NCBI RefSeq assembly: GCF_014397245.1
Contig: NZ_JACLHY010000004.1
Coordinates: 124,001 to 188,000, forward strand
DNA length: 64,000 nucleotides
Direction of reading: 5' to 3'
Source of the DNA: Arenibacter arenosicollis
GTDB lineage: Bacteria; Bacteroidota; Bacteroidia; Flavobacteriales; Flavobacteriaceae
Part shown: in pieces, positions 28,081 through 36,826 of the stretch
Layout: each line of letters opens with the position of its first letter
Numbering within the stretch: position 1 is the stretch's first letter
The notes under the pieces: model-generated
Told to the model about the DNA's origin: nothing
Database searches by the model: none
What the model saw: only the letters and a program-made list of their open reading frames with translations
Position numbers and translations under genes: made by a program

Positions 28081-28196
28081 ATAATCATTTTTAATCGTTG
28101 AAAAAATTCATCATTATTCCTAAATGAACGGGGAAGCACCATAAATGGTTGAGAGAATCCCAAATGACCAATAAGAATTGATATAGATTTAAAGTT

Positions 28197-28225
28197 AAAA
28201 GCATCCTGAAAATCAGGATGCTTTT
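28197..28225 (-). terminator. Terminator downstream of pdhC
   Basis: A 13-bp stem, AAAAGCATCCTGA with its complement, has a three-base loop. It lies 101 bp after the pdhC stop on the minus strand, with T-rich sequence beyond it, and before the M28 gene on the same strand. Confidence 0.8.
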
Positions 28226-28325
28226 TCTATAATTATTTAAAGACCGTGTCTTCCTGTTATTTAGTTTATTTCAGTACTTGGAAATTATTTGACATAAAAT
28301 CCAAATCAAAATAAATGCCCTGAGC

Positions 28326-29981
28326 CTAAGCCAACATCGTAACCGGATTCTCCAAGTAGGCTCTTAGTGTTTGCAAGAACTGGGCCCCTGTGGCTCCATC
28401 CACTGTTCTATGATCGCAAGCCAATGTAACTTTCATTGTATTTCCAACTACAATCTGCCCATTTTTAACAACTGGTTTTTGGACAATTGCCCCTACAGAT
28501 AGTATTGCAGAATTAGGTTGGTTAATGATGGAGGTGAATTCAGAAATTCCGAACATCCCCAAATTGGAAACGGTAAAAGTGCTACCTTCCATTTCGGCTG
28601 GACTAATTTTCTTATTCCTTGCCTTACCTGCCAAATCCTTAACCGTAGCACCAATTTGAGTTAGTGTCATTTGATCTGCGAATTTCAGTACTGGCACCAA
28701 AAGACCTTCTTCAACGGCAACCGCCACTCCTATATGTATGTGATGATTATATCTAGTAGTCTCATTGTTCCATGAGGTATTTACTTGCGGATGCTTTTTT
28801 AACGCCATAGCACAAGCCTTTACCACCATATCGTTAAAAGAAACCTTGGTCTCTGGCAAGCTATTTATTTGTTCTCTTGAAGTCATGGCATAATCCATAT
28901 CCACCTCAATGGTCAAATAATAATGTGGTGCGGAAAACTTGGATTCTCCCAAACGCTTGGCAATAACCTTGCGCATTTGCGAATTCTTCACCTCTTCGGT
29001 ACCCTCTTGCCCTACAGGTAAATTAATAGGCGCCGCCGCAACAGCAGCTTGCGTAGATGCAGCCTTATCCTGAACAGGAGCCGTCTTTTCAGCAGATTTT
29101 TGTTTTGGCTGATATTCCTCAACATCTTTCTTTATAATCCTACCTTGGTCACCACTGCCTTTAACATCCCCTAAATCAATTCCTTTATCCTGTGCAATTT
29201 TCTTTGCCAATGGTGATGCAAAAATTCTTTGACCATCACTAGCAGAAATAGCAGTAGATTCCTGACCGTTGGTAGAAGGGCTTTCAGACTTTTTAGTCTC
29301 TTCTGGAGCACTCTCCGTTTCAGCAGCAGCAGTAGAATCTGATCCGGCACTCAATACAGCATCAACATCTGTACCCTTTGGCCCTATTACGGCTAGTACA
29401 GAATCTACAGGTGCAGATTCCCCTTCATTAATTCCAACATATAATAAGATACCTGAATAAAAAGATTCAAACTCCATTGTAGCTTTATCGGTCTCGATTT
29501 CGGCCAGAATGTCCCCTTCCTCAACTTCGTCTCCAACTTTCTTCAACCAGGTAGCCACTGTACCCTCTTCCATAGTATCACTAAGACGAGGCATCTTCAC
29601 TATTTCTACCCCCTCAGGGATTTTAGCTGTTCCACTATTGGCCTTCGGAGCTTCCTTTTCAACTTTCTCGGGCGCAGCTTCTTCTTGTTTTTCCTCTTTG
29701 TCCTCTGAAGATGAATTGTTCAGCAAACCAGAAATATCCTCACCCTTTTCACCAATTATGGCTAAAAGAGAATCTACCGGTGCTGTATCACCCTCCTTAA
29801 TTCCAATATATAATAAAGTTCCTTCATTAAAAGATTCGAACTCCATGGTAGCCTTATCGGTTTCAATTTCCGCCAATATATCACCTTCTTCTATCTTGTC
29901 CCCTACTTGTTTCAGCCACTTAGCAACAGTCCCTTCTTCCATGGTATCGCTAAGTCTCGGCATATTTATTACCTCTGCCAT
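28326..29981 (-). CDS. pdhC: Pyruvate dehydrogenase complex E2, dihydrolipoamide acetyltransferase
   Basis: A 551-residue E2 with two N-terminal lipoyl domains (about 1-80 and 124-205). Their lipoylated lysines are Lys43 and Lys166, in the repeated ETDKATMEFES. Charged, Ala/Pro-rich linkers separate them. A peripheral-subunit-binding domain is at about 257-295, and the catalytic domain carries DHRTVDG near residue 520. It transfers acetyl from the lipoyl arm to CoA. It starts 4 bp after the E1 alpha stop. The two lipoyl domains are close copies, an internal duplication. A short downstream gap ends in a terminator. Confidence 0.97.
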   Translation of the reverse strand: MAEVINMPRLSDTMEEGTVAKWLKQVGDKIEEGDILAEIETDKATMEFESFNEGTLLYIGIKEGDTAPVDSLLAIIGEKGEDISGLLNNSSSEDKEEKQEEAAPEKVEKEAPKANSGTAKIPEGVEIVKMPRLSDTMEEGTVATWLKKVGDEVEEGDILAEIETDKATMEFESFYSGILLYVGINEGESAPVDSVLAVIGPKGTDVDAVLSAGSDSTAAAETESAPEETKKSESPSTNGQESTAISASDGQRIFASPLAKKIAQDKGIDLGDVKGSGDQGRIIKKDVEEYQPKQKSAEKTAPVQDKAASTQAAVAAAPINLPVGQEGTEEVKNSQMRKVIAKRLGESKFSAPHYYLTIEVDMDYAMTSREQINSLPETKVSFNDMVVKACAMALKKHPQVNTSWNNETTRYNHHIHIGVAVAVEEGLLVPVLKFADQMTLTQIGATVKDLAGKARNKKISPAEMEGSTFTVSNLGMFGISEFTSIINQPNSAILSVGAIVQKPVVKNGQIVVGNTMKVTLACDHRTVDGATGAQFLQTLRAYLENPVTMLA

Positions 29982-29985
29982 TTAC

Positions 29986-30984
29986 TTATATTTTATGTTG
30001 TACAAATGGATAGTCTTTTTGATCGTATACCATGTCATATAATTGGTTTACAGGCGGATAATCTGATTCGTCAGCAAATTTTTCACACTCTATAACCAAC
30101 TTTTTCACCCTAGCATCAATTTCCTTTATCTGAGCATCCGAAGCATATTTATTGTCTTTTATAACAGTCAATACCTGGGATATTGGATCGATCTTCTTGT
30201 ATTCCTCAACTTCCGCCTTGGTTCTATAGTGCTGGGCATCTGACATGGAATGACCTCTATACCTGTAGGTCTTCATTTCAAGAAAAGTTGGGCCACCTCC
30301 AGATCTAGCACGCTCAATAGCTTTGCTCATCTCCTTAGCCACTGTTACCGGATCCATTCCGTCTACAGGTCCGCAAGGCATTTCATATCCCAATCCCAAT
30401 TTCCAGATTTCGGTTGAATGTGAAGTTCTAGCCACCGATGTCCCCATTGCGTAACCATTGTTTTCACAAACAAAAACAACCGGCAATTGCCAAAGCATAG
30501 CCAAGTTAAAACTTTCGTGAAGCGAACCTTGTCTAACGGCACCATCGCCCATATAACATAAGGTTACAGCATCTCTCTTAAAGTATTTATCAGCAAAAGC
30601 CAATCCAGCCCCTAGTGGAATTTGACCTCCTACAATACCATGGCCTCCATAAAAACGATGTTCTTTGGAAAAAATATGCATGGATCCTCCCATTCCCTGG
30701 GAAGTACCGGTAACTTTACCATAGAGTTCCGCCATAACTTTTTTGGGGTCAACACCCATCCCTATTGGCTGAACATGATTCCTATAGGCGGTGATCATCC
30801 TGTCCTTGGTAAGATCCATTGCGTGCAATGCTCCTGCAAGAACAGCTTCCTGTCCATTGTAAAGATGTAAAAATCCACGAACTTTTTGTTGAATGTATAC
30901 TGCAGCAAGTTTATCTTCAAACTTTCTCCAGAACAGCATGTCCTCATACCATTTAAGGTAGACCTCTTTGGTTATTTTTTCCAT
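29986..30984 (-). CDS. pdhA: Pyruvate dehydrogenase E1 component, alpha subunit
   Basis: A 332-residue thiamine-diphosphate enzyme started at ATG 30984 (MEKITKE); the open frame reaches 31050 but that extension is not conserved. The TPP motif begins GDGAVRQG and ends in ENN, and the phosphorylation-loop region YRYRGHSMSD is conserved. It decarboxylates pyruvate and loads the E2 lipoyl arm, together with an E1 beta subunit. The beta gene is not adjacent here, so it must be elsewhere in the genome. pdhC follows after 4 bp. Confidence 0.96.
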   Translation of the reverse strand: MEKITKEVYLKWYEDMLFWRKFEDKLAAVYIQQKVRGFLHLYNGQEAVLAGALHAMDLTKDRMITAYRNHVQPIGMGVDPKKVMAELYGKVTGTSQGMGGSMHIFSKEHRFYGGHGIVGGQIPLGAGLAFADKYFKRDAVTLCYMGDGAVRQGSLHESFNLAMLWQLPVVFVCENNGYAMGTSVARTSHSTEIWKLGLGYEMPCGPVDGMDPVTVAKEMSKAIERARSGGGPTFLEMKTYRYRGHSMSDAQHYRTKAEVEEYKKIDPISQVLTVIKDNKYASDAQIKEIDARVKKLVIECEKFADESDYPPVNQLYDMVYDQKDYPFVQHKI

Positions 30985-31047
30985 TAATTGATAATTTATG
31001 TAGTATTTGGCATTTATCAAAAACAAGTTTAAGATAAAAATGGAGAA

Positions 31048-31078
31048 CAAAAATACATATATAAATCAATAGGAAAAA
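31048..31078 (-). promoter_or_regulatory. Candidate promoter for pdhA-pdhC
   Basis: On the minus strand TATTTTTG (31048-31055) fits TAnnTTTG, and TTTT sits exactly 19 bases upstream (31075-31078) in place of TTTG. The expected 5' leader is about 58 bases. Confidence 0.5.
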
Positions 31079-31179
31079 AAATTAAATCAAAAGCTTCGCA
31101 TAAAGCAATTATATACAACAAAATTAGGAATAGTTGAGAAATGCTTAAAATCTAAAATTAAATGCTGCAATTTCCAAAT

Positions 31180-31665
31180 CTAACCAAGAAAGGTGCTATT
31201 GAAAGCCAAAGGAAGAATGTCAGCCACAGAGTTGCATTTTAATACTTCGCCGGTTTCCCCGGACATGATTATAGATATTGGTCTAAGTTGTTTTATTTCG
31301 TATTCTGAAATAGACTGCCTGCAATTCCCGCATGGAGCAGCAGGTTTATCCACTACAAAATTTTCGGAGGTAGCGCTTATGGCAATGGTATTAATAGCAA
31401 TTCCCGGGTATTTAGCAGATGCATAAAATATTGCCACTCTTTCTGCGCATAAACCGGAGGGATAAGATGCGTTTTCTTGATTATTACCCGTAACAATTTC
31501 ACCATTTTCCAATAAAACCGCTGCCCCGACATTGAATTTGGAATAAGGGGAATAAGCCTTTTTTCTAGCTTTCACCGCCTCTTTCATTAATTCCTGATCT
31601 TGCTGTTCCAGTTCATGGACAGATCCATAGACCATGAGGTCAAACGATATCCTTCTTATATTCAT
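31180..31665 (-). CDS. cdd: Cytidine deaminase
   Basis: A 161-residue zinc deaminase of the small tetrameric type. CAERVA carries zinc ligand Cys73 and proton shuttle Glu75; PCGNC gives ligands Cys112 and Cys115. It turns cytidine and deoxycytidine into uridine and deoxyuridine for pyrimidine salvage in the cytosol. It lies between porV and pdhA on the same strand, an order known from other Flavobacteria; a terminator separates it from porV. Confidence 0.96.
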   Translation of the reverse strand: MNIRRISFDLMVYGSVHELEQQDQELMKEAVKARKKAYSPYSKFNVGAAVLLENGEIVTGNNQENASYPSGLCAERVAIFYASAKYPGIAINTIAISATSENFVVDKPAAPCGNCRQSISEYEIKQLRPISIIMSGETGEVLKCNSVADILPLAFNSTFLG

Positions 31666-31697
31666 ATTTAATCAACGCTATACAATTAGGTAAAAAT

Positions 31698-31729
31698 AAA
31701 CAAAACCTGCTTGTGGGCAGGTTTTGTTT
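31698..31729 (-). terminator. Terminator downstream of porV
   Basis: A 13-bp stem, AAACAAAACCTGC with its complement, has a six-base loop and a T-rich exit on the minus strand. It lies 24 bp after the porV stop and just before cdd. Confidence 0.82.
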
Positions 31730-31753
31730 ATAAGCTATAACAGATATATCATT

Positions 31754-32899
31754 TTAATCGTTCAAAAATTCCTCCCCTAAATTAAATGTAAGGGAAAATC
31801 TCAAAGTATTCTCCAGTGGGTTTCTTACCTTTGAGGAAGAGAACAGATAGGACAGGTCTACTTGAGCCGATTTAAATCTAAATCCAGCACCCAAGGTGAA
31901 GAATTTCCTTGACCCTTTTAAATCACTTTCATTAAAATACCCTGTCCTCAACATAAACGCATTTTGATAGGTATATTCTGCCCCAAGTGCCCATGTAAGT
32001 TCTTTTAACTCCTCACTAAATCCATCCGGTGCATCACCGAACGATTTAAAAACCCCTTCAAAAAAAGTTGTTTGCTGGTATTCATCATTATCGGTTCCGT
32101 CAATTACACCATCATTATTATAATCTTGTGGTGTCGGTACCAAAAGTTTATTAAATTCCGTCGTAAGTCCCAATACATTGTCTTGATCTAAGATAAAGTC
32201 AAATCCAATACCTGCTTTTAAATTCGTAGGCAGAAAATTCTCTTGTCCGGCATCATCATATTTTATTTTACCTCCTAGGTTGGAAATATTAAACCCTGCC
32301 CTCCATCGGCCATCAAAACTATTGTAAGCTATTTCCCTTGAACGATAATACCCAGCAACGTCAACAGAAAAAGTATTAGCTGCTTTGGAATCCTCACTTC
32401 CATTATCAGGTAATTTAAGATTAGAACTGATAAATCTACCTGCAACGGCCATAGAAAAAGTTTCACTAAGTTTTAAAGAATAGGAACCATCAAAAGCCAG
32501 CTCATTAGGCTTAGCCAATCTAGCCTGATCTCCTGCAAATTGTCTCAGTTCAATTTCTCCTAAGGTAAAATATCGAATACTCAAAGCGAAGGCACTTCGG
32601 TCATTGATTTTGTTATGAAAATTGGCACTTAACAAGGCTATATCAGTAATTATACTTTCCAAATAAGGGGTATAACTTAAACCTATCCCCATTTTTCGTT
32701 CTGCAAATGCAAATTTCGCGGGATTCCATTGTTGCGAGAAAGCGTCTGTAGAAGTTGCTACGCCCATGTCACCCATACCGGATGCCCTAGCATCTGCGGC
32801 TATGGTCAAAAAAGGCACAGCAGTTGTTATTACCCTATCTTCTTGCGCCGACACTTTACCTAAAATAACTAATAGGAATAATATTGAAAGTTTTTTCAT
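31754..32899 (-). CDS. porV: Type IX secretion system outer membrane protein PorV
   Basis: A 381-residue outer-membrane beta-barrel from ATG 32899, with a TTG nine bases earlier as the only alternative. The signal peptide ends VSAQ. The mature start VPFLTIAADARASGMGDMG is the hallmark of the PorV/LptO family, and the C-terminus is a typical barrel strand. PorV binds type IX cargo leaving the translocon and carries it to the PorU sortase. It is divergent from gldJ. porU, which I recall as adjacent to porV and gldJ in Flavobacterium johnsoniae, is not in the 430-bp gap. Confidence 0.95.
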   Translation of the reverse strand: MKKLSILFLLVILGKVSAQEDRVITTAVPFLTIAADARASGMGDMGVATSTDAFSQQWNPAKFAFAERKMGIGLSYTPYLESIITDIALLSANFHNKINDRSAFALSIRYFTLGEIELRQFAGDQARLAKPNELAFDGSYSLKLSETFSMAVAGRFISSNLKLPDNGSEDSKAANTFSVDVAGYYRSREIAYNSFDGRWRAGFNISNLGGKIKYDDAGQENFLPTNLKAGIGFDFILDQDNVLGLTTEFNKLLVPTPQDYNNDGVIDGTDNDEYQQTTFFEGVFKSFGDAPDGFSEELKELTWALGAEYTYQNAFMLRTGYFNESDLKGSRKFFTLGAGFRFKSAQVDLSYLFSSSKVRNPLENTLRFSLTFNLGEEFLND

Positions 32900-33329
32900 T
32901 TTTAACAAGCTAATAAAATTAGTCGTAAAACTCTTAAATTTAATTGAATTATTAAGACAATTTTAGTTCATATACATTAATTAACGACCATTTTAAAAAT
33001 ATCTTATATGTATGGTGTGTTATTTAGAATTAATTTATCGTTTAAATTACAAAATCTAGATCAAGGGTTTCAATTAAAATAAAGCATAAACTATATTTTA
33101 ATATTTTATAAAGAATTATCAAATGTCCATACTATAATAAATTTTAAGTCGTTATTCATGTTAAGCGATGCTATTTGCATGTTAAATAATTTGATTAATT
33201 TTTTTCAATTAACAAAATATTATGCCTTAATCATCGTTTTATATGCCGAAAGCGACACAAAATATTAATAAAATATGAATCGCAAACTTCTTTAAGAAGT
33301 AGTTTGTCTTTTGAACTCAAGTCCTAATT
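32900..33329. other. Divergent intergenic region porV / gldJ, no gene seen
   Basis: This is 430 bp of very AT-rich DNA with no convincing ORF and no remnant of porU that I can read. Two CATGTTAA direct repeats (near 33158 and 33178) and a near-perfect palindrome ACTTCTTTAAGAAGT (33286-33300) lie upstream of gldJ and may be regulatory. Confidence 0.6.
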
Positions 33330-34994
33330 ATGAAAAAACAATTCATCAAAGTTGTACTCTCTTGCGCTATTGTAGCTGGTGGTTTTTCAAGTTGTAAAAA
33401 CTCATCCTCCTCTAAGAATGTTTCAAGAGCTACCGGCTGGAATATTAACGCCAAGGAAGGTGGATTTCAGTACAATTCAGACTTTAAAGAGCAGGAAACT
33501 GCTCCTGGCTTAACCTTTGTAGAAGGTGGGACCTTTACAAGAGGTCAGGTTCAAGATGACGTAATGCATGAATGGAACAACACCCCGACCTCACAGCACG
33601 TACAGTCTTTCTACATGGATGAGACCGAGGTTACCAATGTTATGTATTTGGAATATTTAGATTATCTAAAAAGTGTTTATCCTCCCGAAGATCCTAAATA
33701 TGTGCATATATACACTGGTGCTTTGCCAGATACCTTGGTATGGAGGAACAGATTGGGATTTAATGAAACCATGACCAATAATTACCTGCGCCACCCAGCT
33801 TATGCGGAATATCCTGTGGTTGGTGTCAGCTGGATTCAGGCTACCCAATTTGCCGAATGGAGGACAGACCGTGTTAATGAAGTAATGCTTGAAAGGGAAG
33901 GCTATCTGTCAGAAGAAGCCAAATACAAAGTAATTAATGGCGAGGCCGAAGGAGGTTTTAGTACAGAGGCCTACCTAAACAGGCCAGAATCCGTATATAA
34001 CGGACAAATAGACTCCTTACAGGGGAAAATGAAAAAAGATTCAGTTTCCGTATTTGCAAAAAGAAGTTCAGGAATAATTTTACCGGAATATAGATTGCCA
34101 ACTGAAACAGAATGGGAATACGCGGCACAAGCACAAATTGGAAGTAGGGAATACAACAACTATAGAGGTAGAAAAAAATATCCTTGGGAAGGTGACTATA
34201 CCAGAAATGGTCAAAGAGTTGGAAGAGGAGATCAATTGGCCAACTTTAAACAAGGAAAAGGAGATTACGGCGGAATTGCCGGATGGTCCGATGATGGTGC
34301 CGATATCACTGCTGAAGTAAAGTCGTACAAACCCAATGATTTTGGATTATATGATATGGCCGGAAACGTAGCCGAATGGGTTGCCGATGTGTACCGACCT
34401 ATCGTAGATGACGAGGTAAGCGACTTTAACTATTACCGTGGTAACGTTTATATGAAAACAGCCATTGGAAAAGACGGAAAAGTAAATGTAATTAGAGATT
34501 CCATTGTTTATGACACCTTGCCAAACGGAAAAATTGTAGCGGTGAATTTACCAGGGGAAATAAAAATGGTCCCTGTAGATGAACAAGAAACCTTTTTGAG
34601 AACCAATTTCTCTTCCAGCGATAACCGTGGATATAGAGATGGCGAGCCAGGCTCTACAAGATTTTATGACAGGTTTAGTGATGACGACGAGGATGAAAAG
34701 AATAAAAAGAAAATGTACGACTCCCCAGTGAGCAAAGTACAGGTAGATTCCACAGGAAATATCATAAGAGCTTATGACAAATCCAACAACAGGACCTCAT
34801 TGATAAATGACGAAGTTAGGGTTTTTAAAGGAGGTTCGTGGAGAGATAGGGCCTATTGGTTAGACCCTGCACAAAGAAGGTATTTACCACAATACATGGC
34901 AACAGATTATATTGGTTTTAGATGTGCTATGTCTAGAGTAGGTTCAAAATCCAAAACAAAAAACAAAACCCCTAGAGGCAAAAAAGCCAAATAG
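33330..34994 (+). CDS. gldJ: Gliding motility lipoprotein GldJ
   Basis: A 554-residue lipoprotein (lipobox FSSC, Cys22) with a formylglycine-generating-enzyme-like (SUMF1) fold. The characteristic pieces are FYMDETEVTNVMYLEYL, LPTETEWEYAAQA, GLYDMAGNVAEWVADVY and the late FKGGSWRDRAYW and GFRCAM. GldJ is a periplasmic part of the gliding and type IX machinery, needed to stabilise the GldKLMN core. The C-terminal basic tail after GFRCAM is usual for GldJ. It is followed by a terminator and murF, and is divergent from porV. Confidence 0.96.
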   Translation: MKKQFIKVVLSCAIVAGGFSSCKNSSSSKNVSRATGWNINAKEGGFQYNSDFKEQETAPGLTFVEGGTFTRGQVQDDVMHEWNNTPTSQHVQSFYMDETEVTNVMYLEYLDYLKSVYPPEDPKYVHIYTGALPDTLVWRNRLGFNETMTNNYLRHPAYAEYPVVGVSWIQATQFAEWRTDRVNEVMLEREGYLSEEAKYKVINGEAEGGFSTEAYLNRPESVYNGQIDSLQGKMKKDSVSVFAKRSSGIILPEYRLPTETEWEYAAQAQIGSREYNNYRGRKKYPWEGDYTRNGQRVGRGDQLANFKQGKGDYGGIAGWSDDGADITAEVKSYKPNDFGLYDMAGNVAEWVADVYRPIVDDEVSDFNYYRGNVYMKTAIGKDGKVNVIRDSIVYDTLPNGKIVAVNLPGEIKMVPVDEQETFLRTNFSSSDNRGYRDGEPGSTRFYDRFSDDDEDEKNKKKMYDSPVSKVQVDSTGNIIRAYDKSNNRTSLINDEVRVFKGGSWRDRAYWLDPAQRRYLPQYMATDYIGFRCAMSRVGSKSKTKNKTPRGKKAK

Positions 34995-35018
34995 GTTCAA
35001 CATTCAAATAAATATTAA

Positions 35019-35047
35019 GAAGCCCTTTGCAAAAAGGGCTTTTTTTA
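35019..35047 (+). terminator. Terminator after gldJ
   Basis: An 8-bp stem, AGCCCTTT with its complement, has a GCAA loop (35029-35032) followed by seven Ts. It falls between the gldJ stop and the murF start. Confidence 0.8.
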
Positions 35048-35059
35048 TATCTTAGATTT

Positions 35060-36334
35060 ATGACAATAGAACAGTTGCACCAACTCTTTTTAGAGTTTCC
35101 TCAGGTTTGTACCGACACCAGAAAAATAAGCCCGAATTGTATATTTTTTGCTCTAAAAGGAGATAATTTCAACGGAAACTCCTATGCCGCAGAAGCCTTA
35201 AAAAATGGTGCTTCGTACGCTGTTGTAGATGAAGGTGAGTTTGCCGTAAACGCTAAGACCCTACTTGTTAAGGATGTTCTAACTACACTCCAAAATTTAG
35301 CTCAATTTCACAGAAATTATTGCAAGGCAAAGGTTATTGGTCTTACAGGGAGCAACGGCAAAACAACCACCAAGGAACTAATTACCGCAGTTCTTTCCAA
35401 AAAATACAAAACCATTGCCACAAAAGGCAATCTCAACAATCATATAGGTGTTCCTTTAACCTTACTTTCAATTACCCCCAATACTGAATTGGCCATTGTG
35501 GAAATGGGCGCCAACCATCCCAAGGAAATAGAATTTTTATGCCAACTGGCAATGCCCGATTACGGATATATCACCAATTTTGGAAAAGCCCATTTGGAAG
35601 GTTTTGGTAGTGAAGAAGGGGTTATAAAAGCCAAAAGTGAGCTTTATGACCATTTAACAAATCATGGTAAGTCCATTTTTTTCAATGCCGATGATCCAAT
35701 TCAAAAAAACAAATTAGGTTCGGTAGTTGAAAAATATGGATATAGTCAAGAAGACAATCAATTCTTTAGGATAAAACTTATTAGTGCCGATCCATTTGTT
35801 AAAATAGCCGTTGGTGATACCAATATTTTAACCCAATTGGTGGGCCGCTATAACTTCACTAATTGCTGTGCAGCTATTTTAATAGGACATTACTTTAAGG
35901 TGGACCTTGACAAAATAAAAGAAGGAATAGAAAATTATGCGCCACAAAACAATCGTTCCCAAATAATCAACAAAAATAGCCATCATATTATTCTGGATGC
36001 CTATAATGCCAATCCTACCAGTATGAGGGCTGCATTAGAGAGCTTTCATCAATTAAAGGCTAACTATAAAATTGCATTCTTAGGGGATATGTTCGAACTA
36101 GGAAAAACTGCAGAAAAAGAACATCAAGAAATATCCGATCTGGTTACAATTATGAATTTTGACCAAGTATATTTAATTGGGGAGAACTTTTTTAAAACAA
36201 AAGGCAAATTGAACAAGTGCAAATCCTTTGACCAGCTCAAGGAAACTCTTAAGAACAGTACTTTGGAACATGCCACTATCCTGATAAAAGGCTCCAGAGG
36301 AATGGCTTTGGAAAGAATACTCGACATCTTATAG
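35060..36334 (+). CDS. murF: UDP-N-acetylmuramoyl-tripeptide--D-alanyl-D-alanine ligase
   Basis: A 424-residue Mur ligase started at ATG 35060; the frame extends to 35027, inside the gldJ terminator, so the shorter start is preferred. The ATP-binding loop is GLTGSNGKTTTKEL (94-107), with the central-domain ligands in GNLNNHIGVPLTLL and DAYNANPTSM. It adds D-Ala-D-Ala to the UDP-MurNAc tripeptide, the last cytosolic step of the peptidoglycan precursor. The terminator between gldJ and murF suggests read-through or a promoter within about 13 bases. Confidence 0.97.
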   Translation: MTIEQLHQLFLEFPQVCTDTRKISPNCIFFALKGDNFNGNSYAAEALKNGASYAVVDEGEFAVNAKTLLVKDVLTTLQNLAQFHRNYCKAKVIGLTGSNGKTTTKELITAVLSKKYKTIATKGNLNNHIGVPLTLLSITPNTELAIVEMGANHPKEIEFLCQLAMPDYGYITNFGKAHLEGFGSEEGVIKAKSELYDHLTNHGKSIFFNADDPIQKNKLGSVVEKYGYSQEDNQFFRIKLISADPFVKIAVGDTNILTQLVGRYNFTNCCAAILIGHYFKVDLDKIKEGIENYAPQNNRSQIINKNSHHIILDAYNANPTSMRAALESFHQLKANYKIAFLGDMFELGKTAEKEHQEISDLVTIMNFDQVYLIGENFFKTKGKLNKCKSFDQLKETLKNSTLEHATILIKGSRGMALERILDIL

Positions 36335-36357
36335 GATACTAGATCGAGAAATTTTTG

Positions 36358-36432
36358 TGGGACATACTGGATTCGAACCAGTGACCTCTGCCCTGTCAAG
36401 GCAGCGCTCTAAACCAACTGAGCTAATACCCC
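36358..36432 (-). tRNA. tRNA-Val (anticodon GAC)
   Basis: The minus strand folds as a complete tRNA: acceptor GGGGTAT with ATGTCCC (two G-U pairs), D arm GCTC-GAGC, anticodon stem CTGCC-GGCAG with loop TTGACAG (anticodon GAC), and T arm ACTGG-CCAGT with loop TTCGAAT. The discriminator is A and CCA is not encoded. On the plus strand the loop reads like a GTC anticodon, but the D and T arms fit only the minus strand. Confidence 0.93.
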
Positions 36433-36826
36433 ATTACTGTAATTACAGAAAATAGTCCGCCAAAATTACACCAATTTTAAGAGTTTAAAACAACCCTAGA
36501 CAATATTTTTCCAAAATTTTATTTCTTTTGGACACCAAATAGGCTTCTTAATAAGCCAACTAAGACCAAGGAGCTTCTCCTTATATTTGTAGCTTCAACA
36601 ACATCTAAAAGACTAAAAATTCCAATCTTTTCTATTTAACAGAAAGTGAACCCATTAGAAATTATCATAATCAACCCAGAAACACCTTTAATTTAAAAGC
36701 CTTAATATTTATTCAAACACCTGGAAATTTAAAAAATTTTGAATAATGGGTCTTCACTTCCCTAAAATTAAAAGTAAATTTATACCTGATCCTTTGGTAA
36801 TAATAATCAAATAATCAGTCATCATT
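36433..36826. other. Intergenic region between tRNA-Val and the phosphodiesterase-like gene
   Basis: A perfect 12-bp palindrome CTGTAATTACAG (36437-36448) lies just before the tRNA. On the minus strand TAATTTTG (36461-36468) fits a Bacteroidota -7 box for it. Toward the plus-strand gene there is a small hairpin AAGGAG/CTCCTT and a TATATTTG element (36582-36589), some 240 bp before the start codon. No ORF of note. Confidence 0.5.

Noticed and set aside
29410-29981. Near-identical DNA stretches resembling a repeat element
   Set aside because: They are the two lipoyl domains of the E2 gene, an internal protein duplication and not a mobile or CRISPR repeat.
33330-34994. Formylglycine-generating enzyme able to mature the sulfatase
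   Set aside because: The fold is shared, but the N-terminus, tail and position beside porV and murF identify GldJ, a structural motility protein.
36358-36432. tRNA-Asp on the plus strand (apparent GTC in the loop)
   Set aside because: The D and T arms and the TTCGAAT loop only form on the minus strand, giving anticodon GAC (Val).
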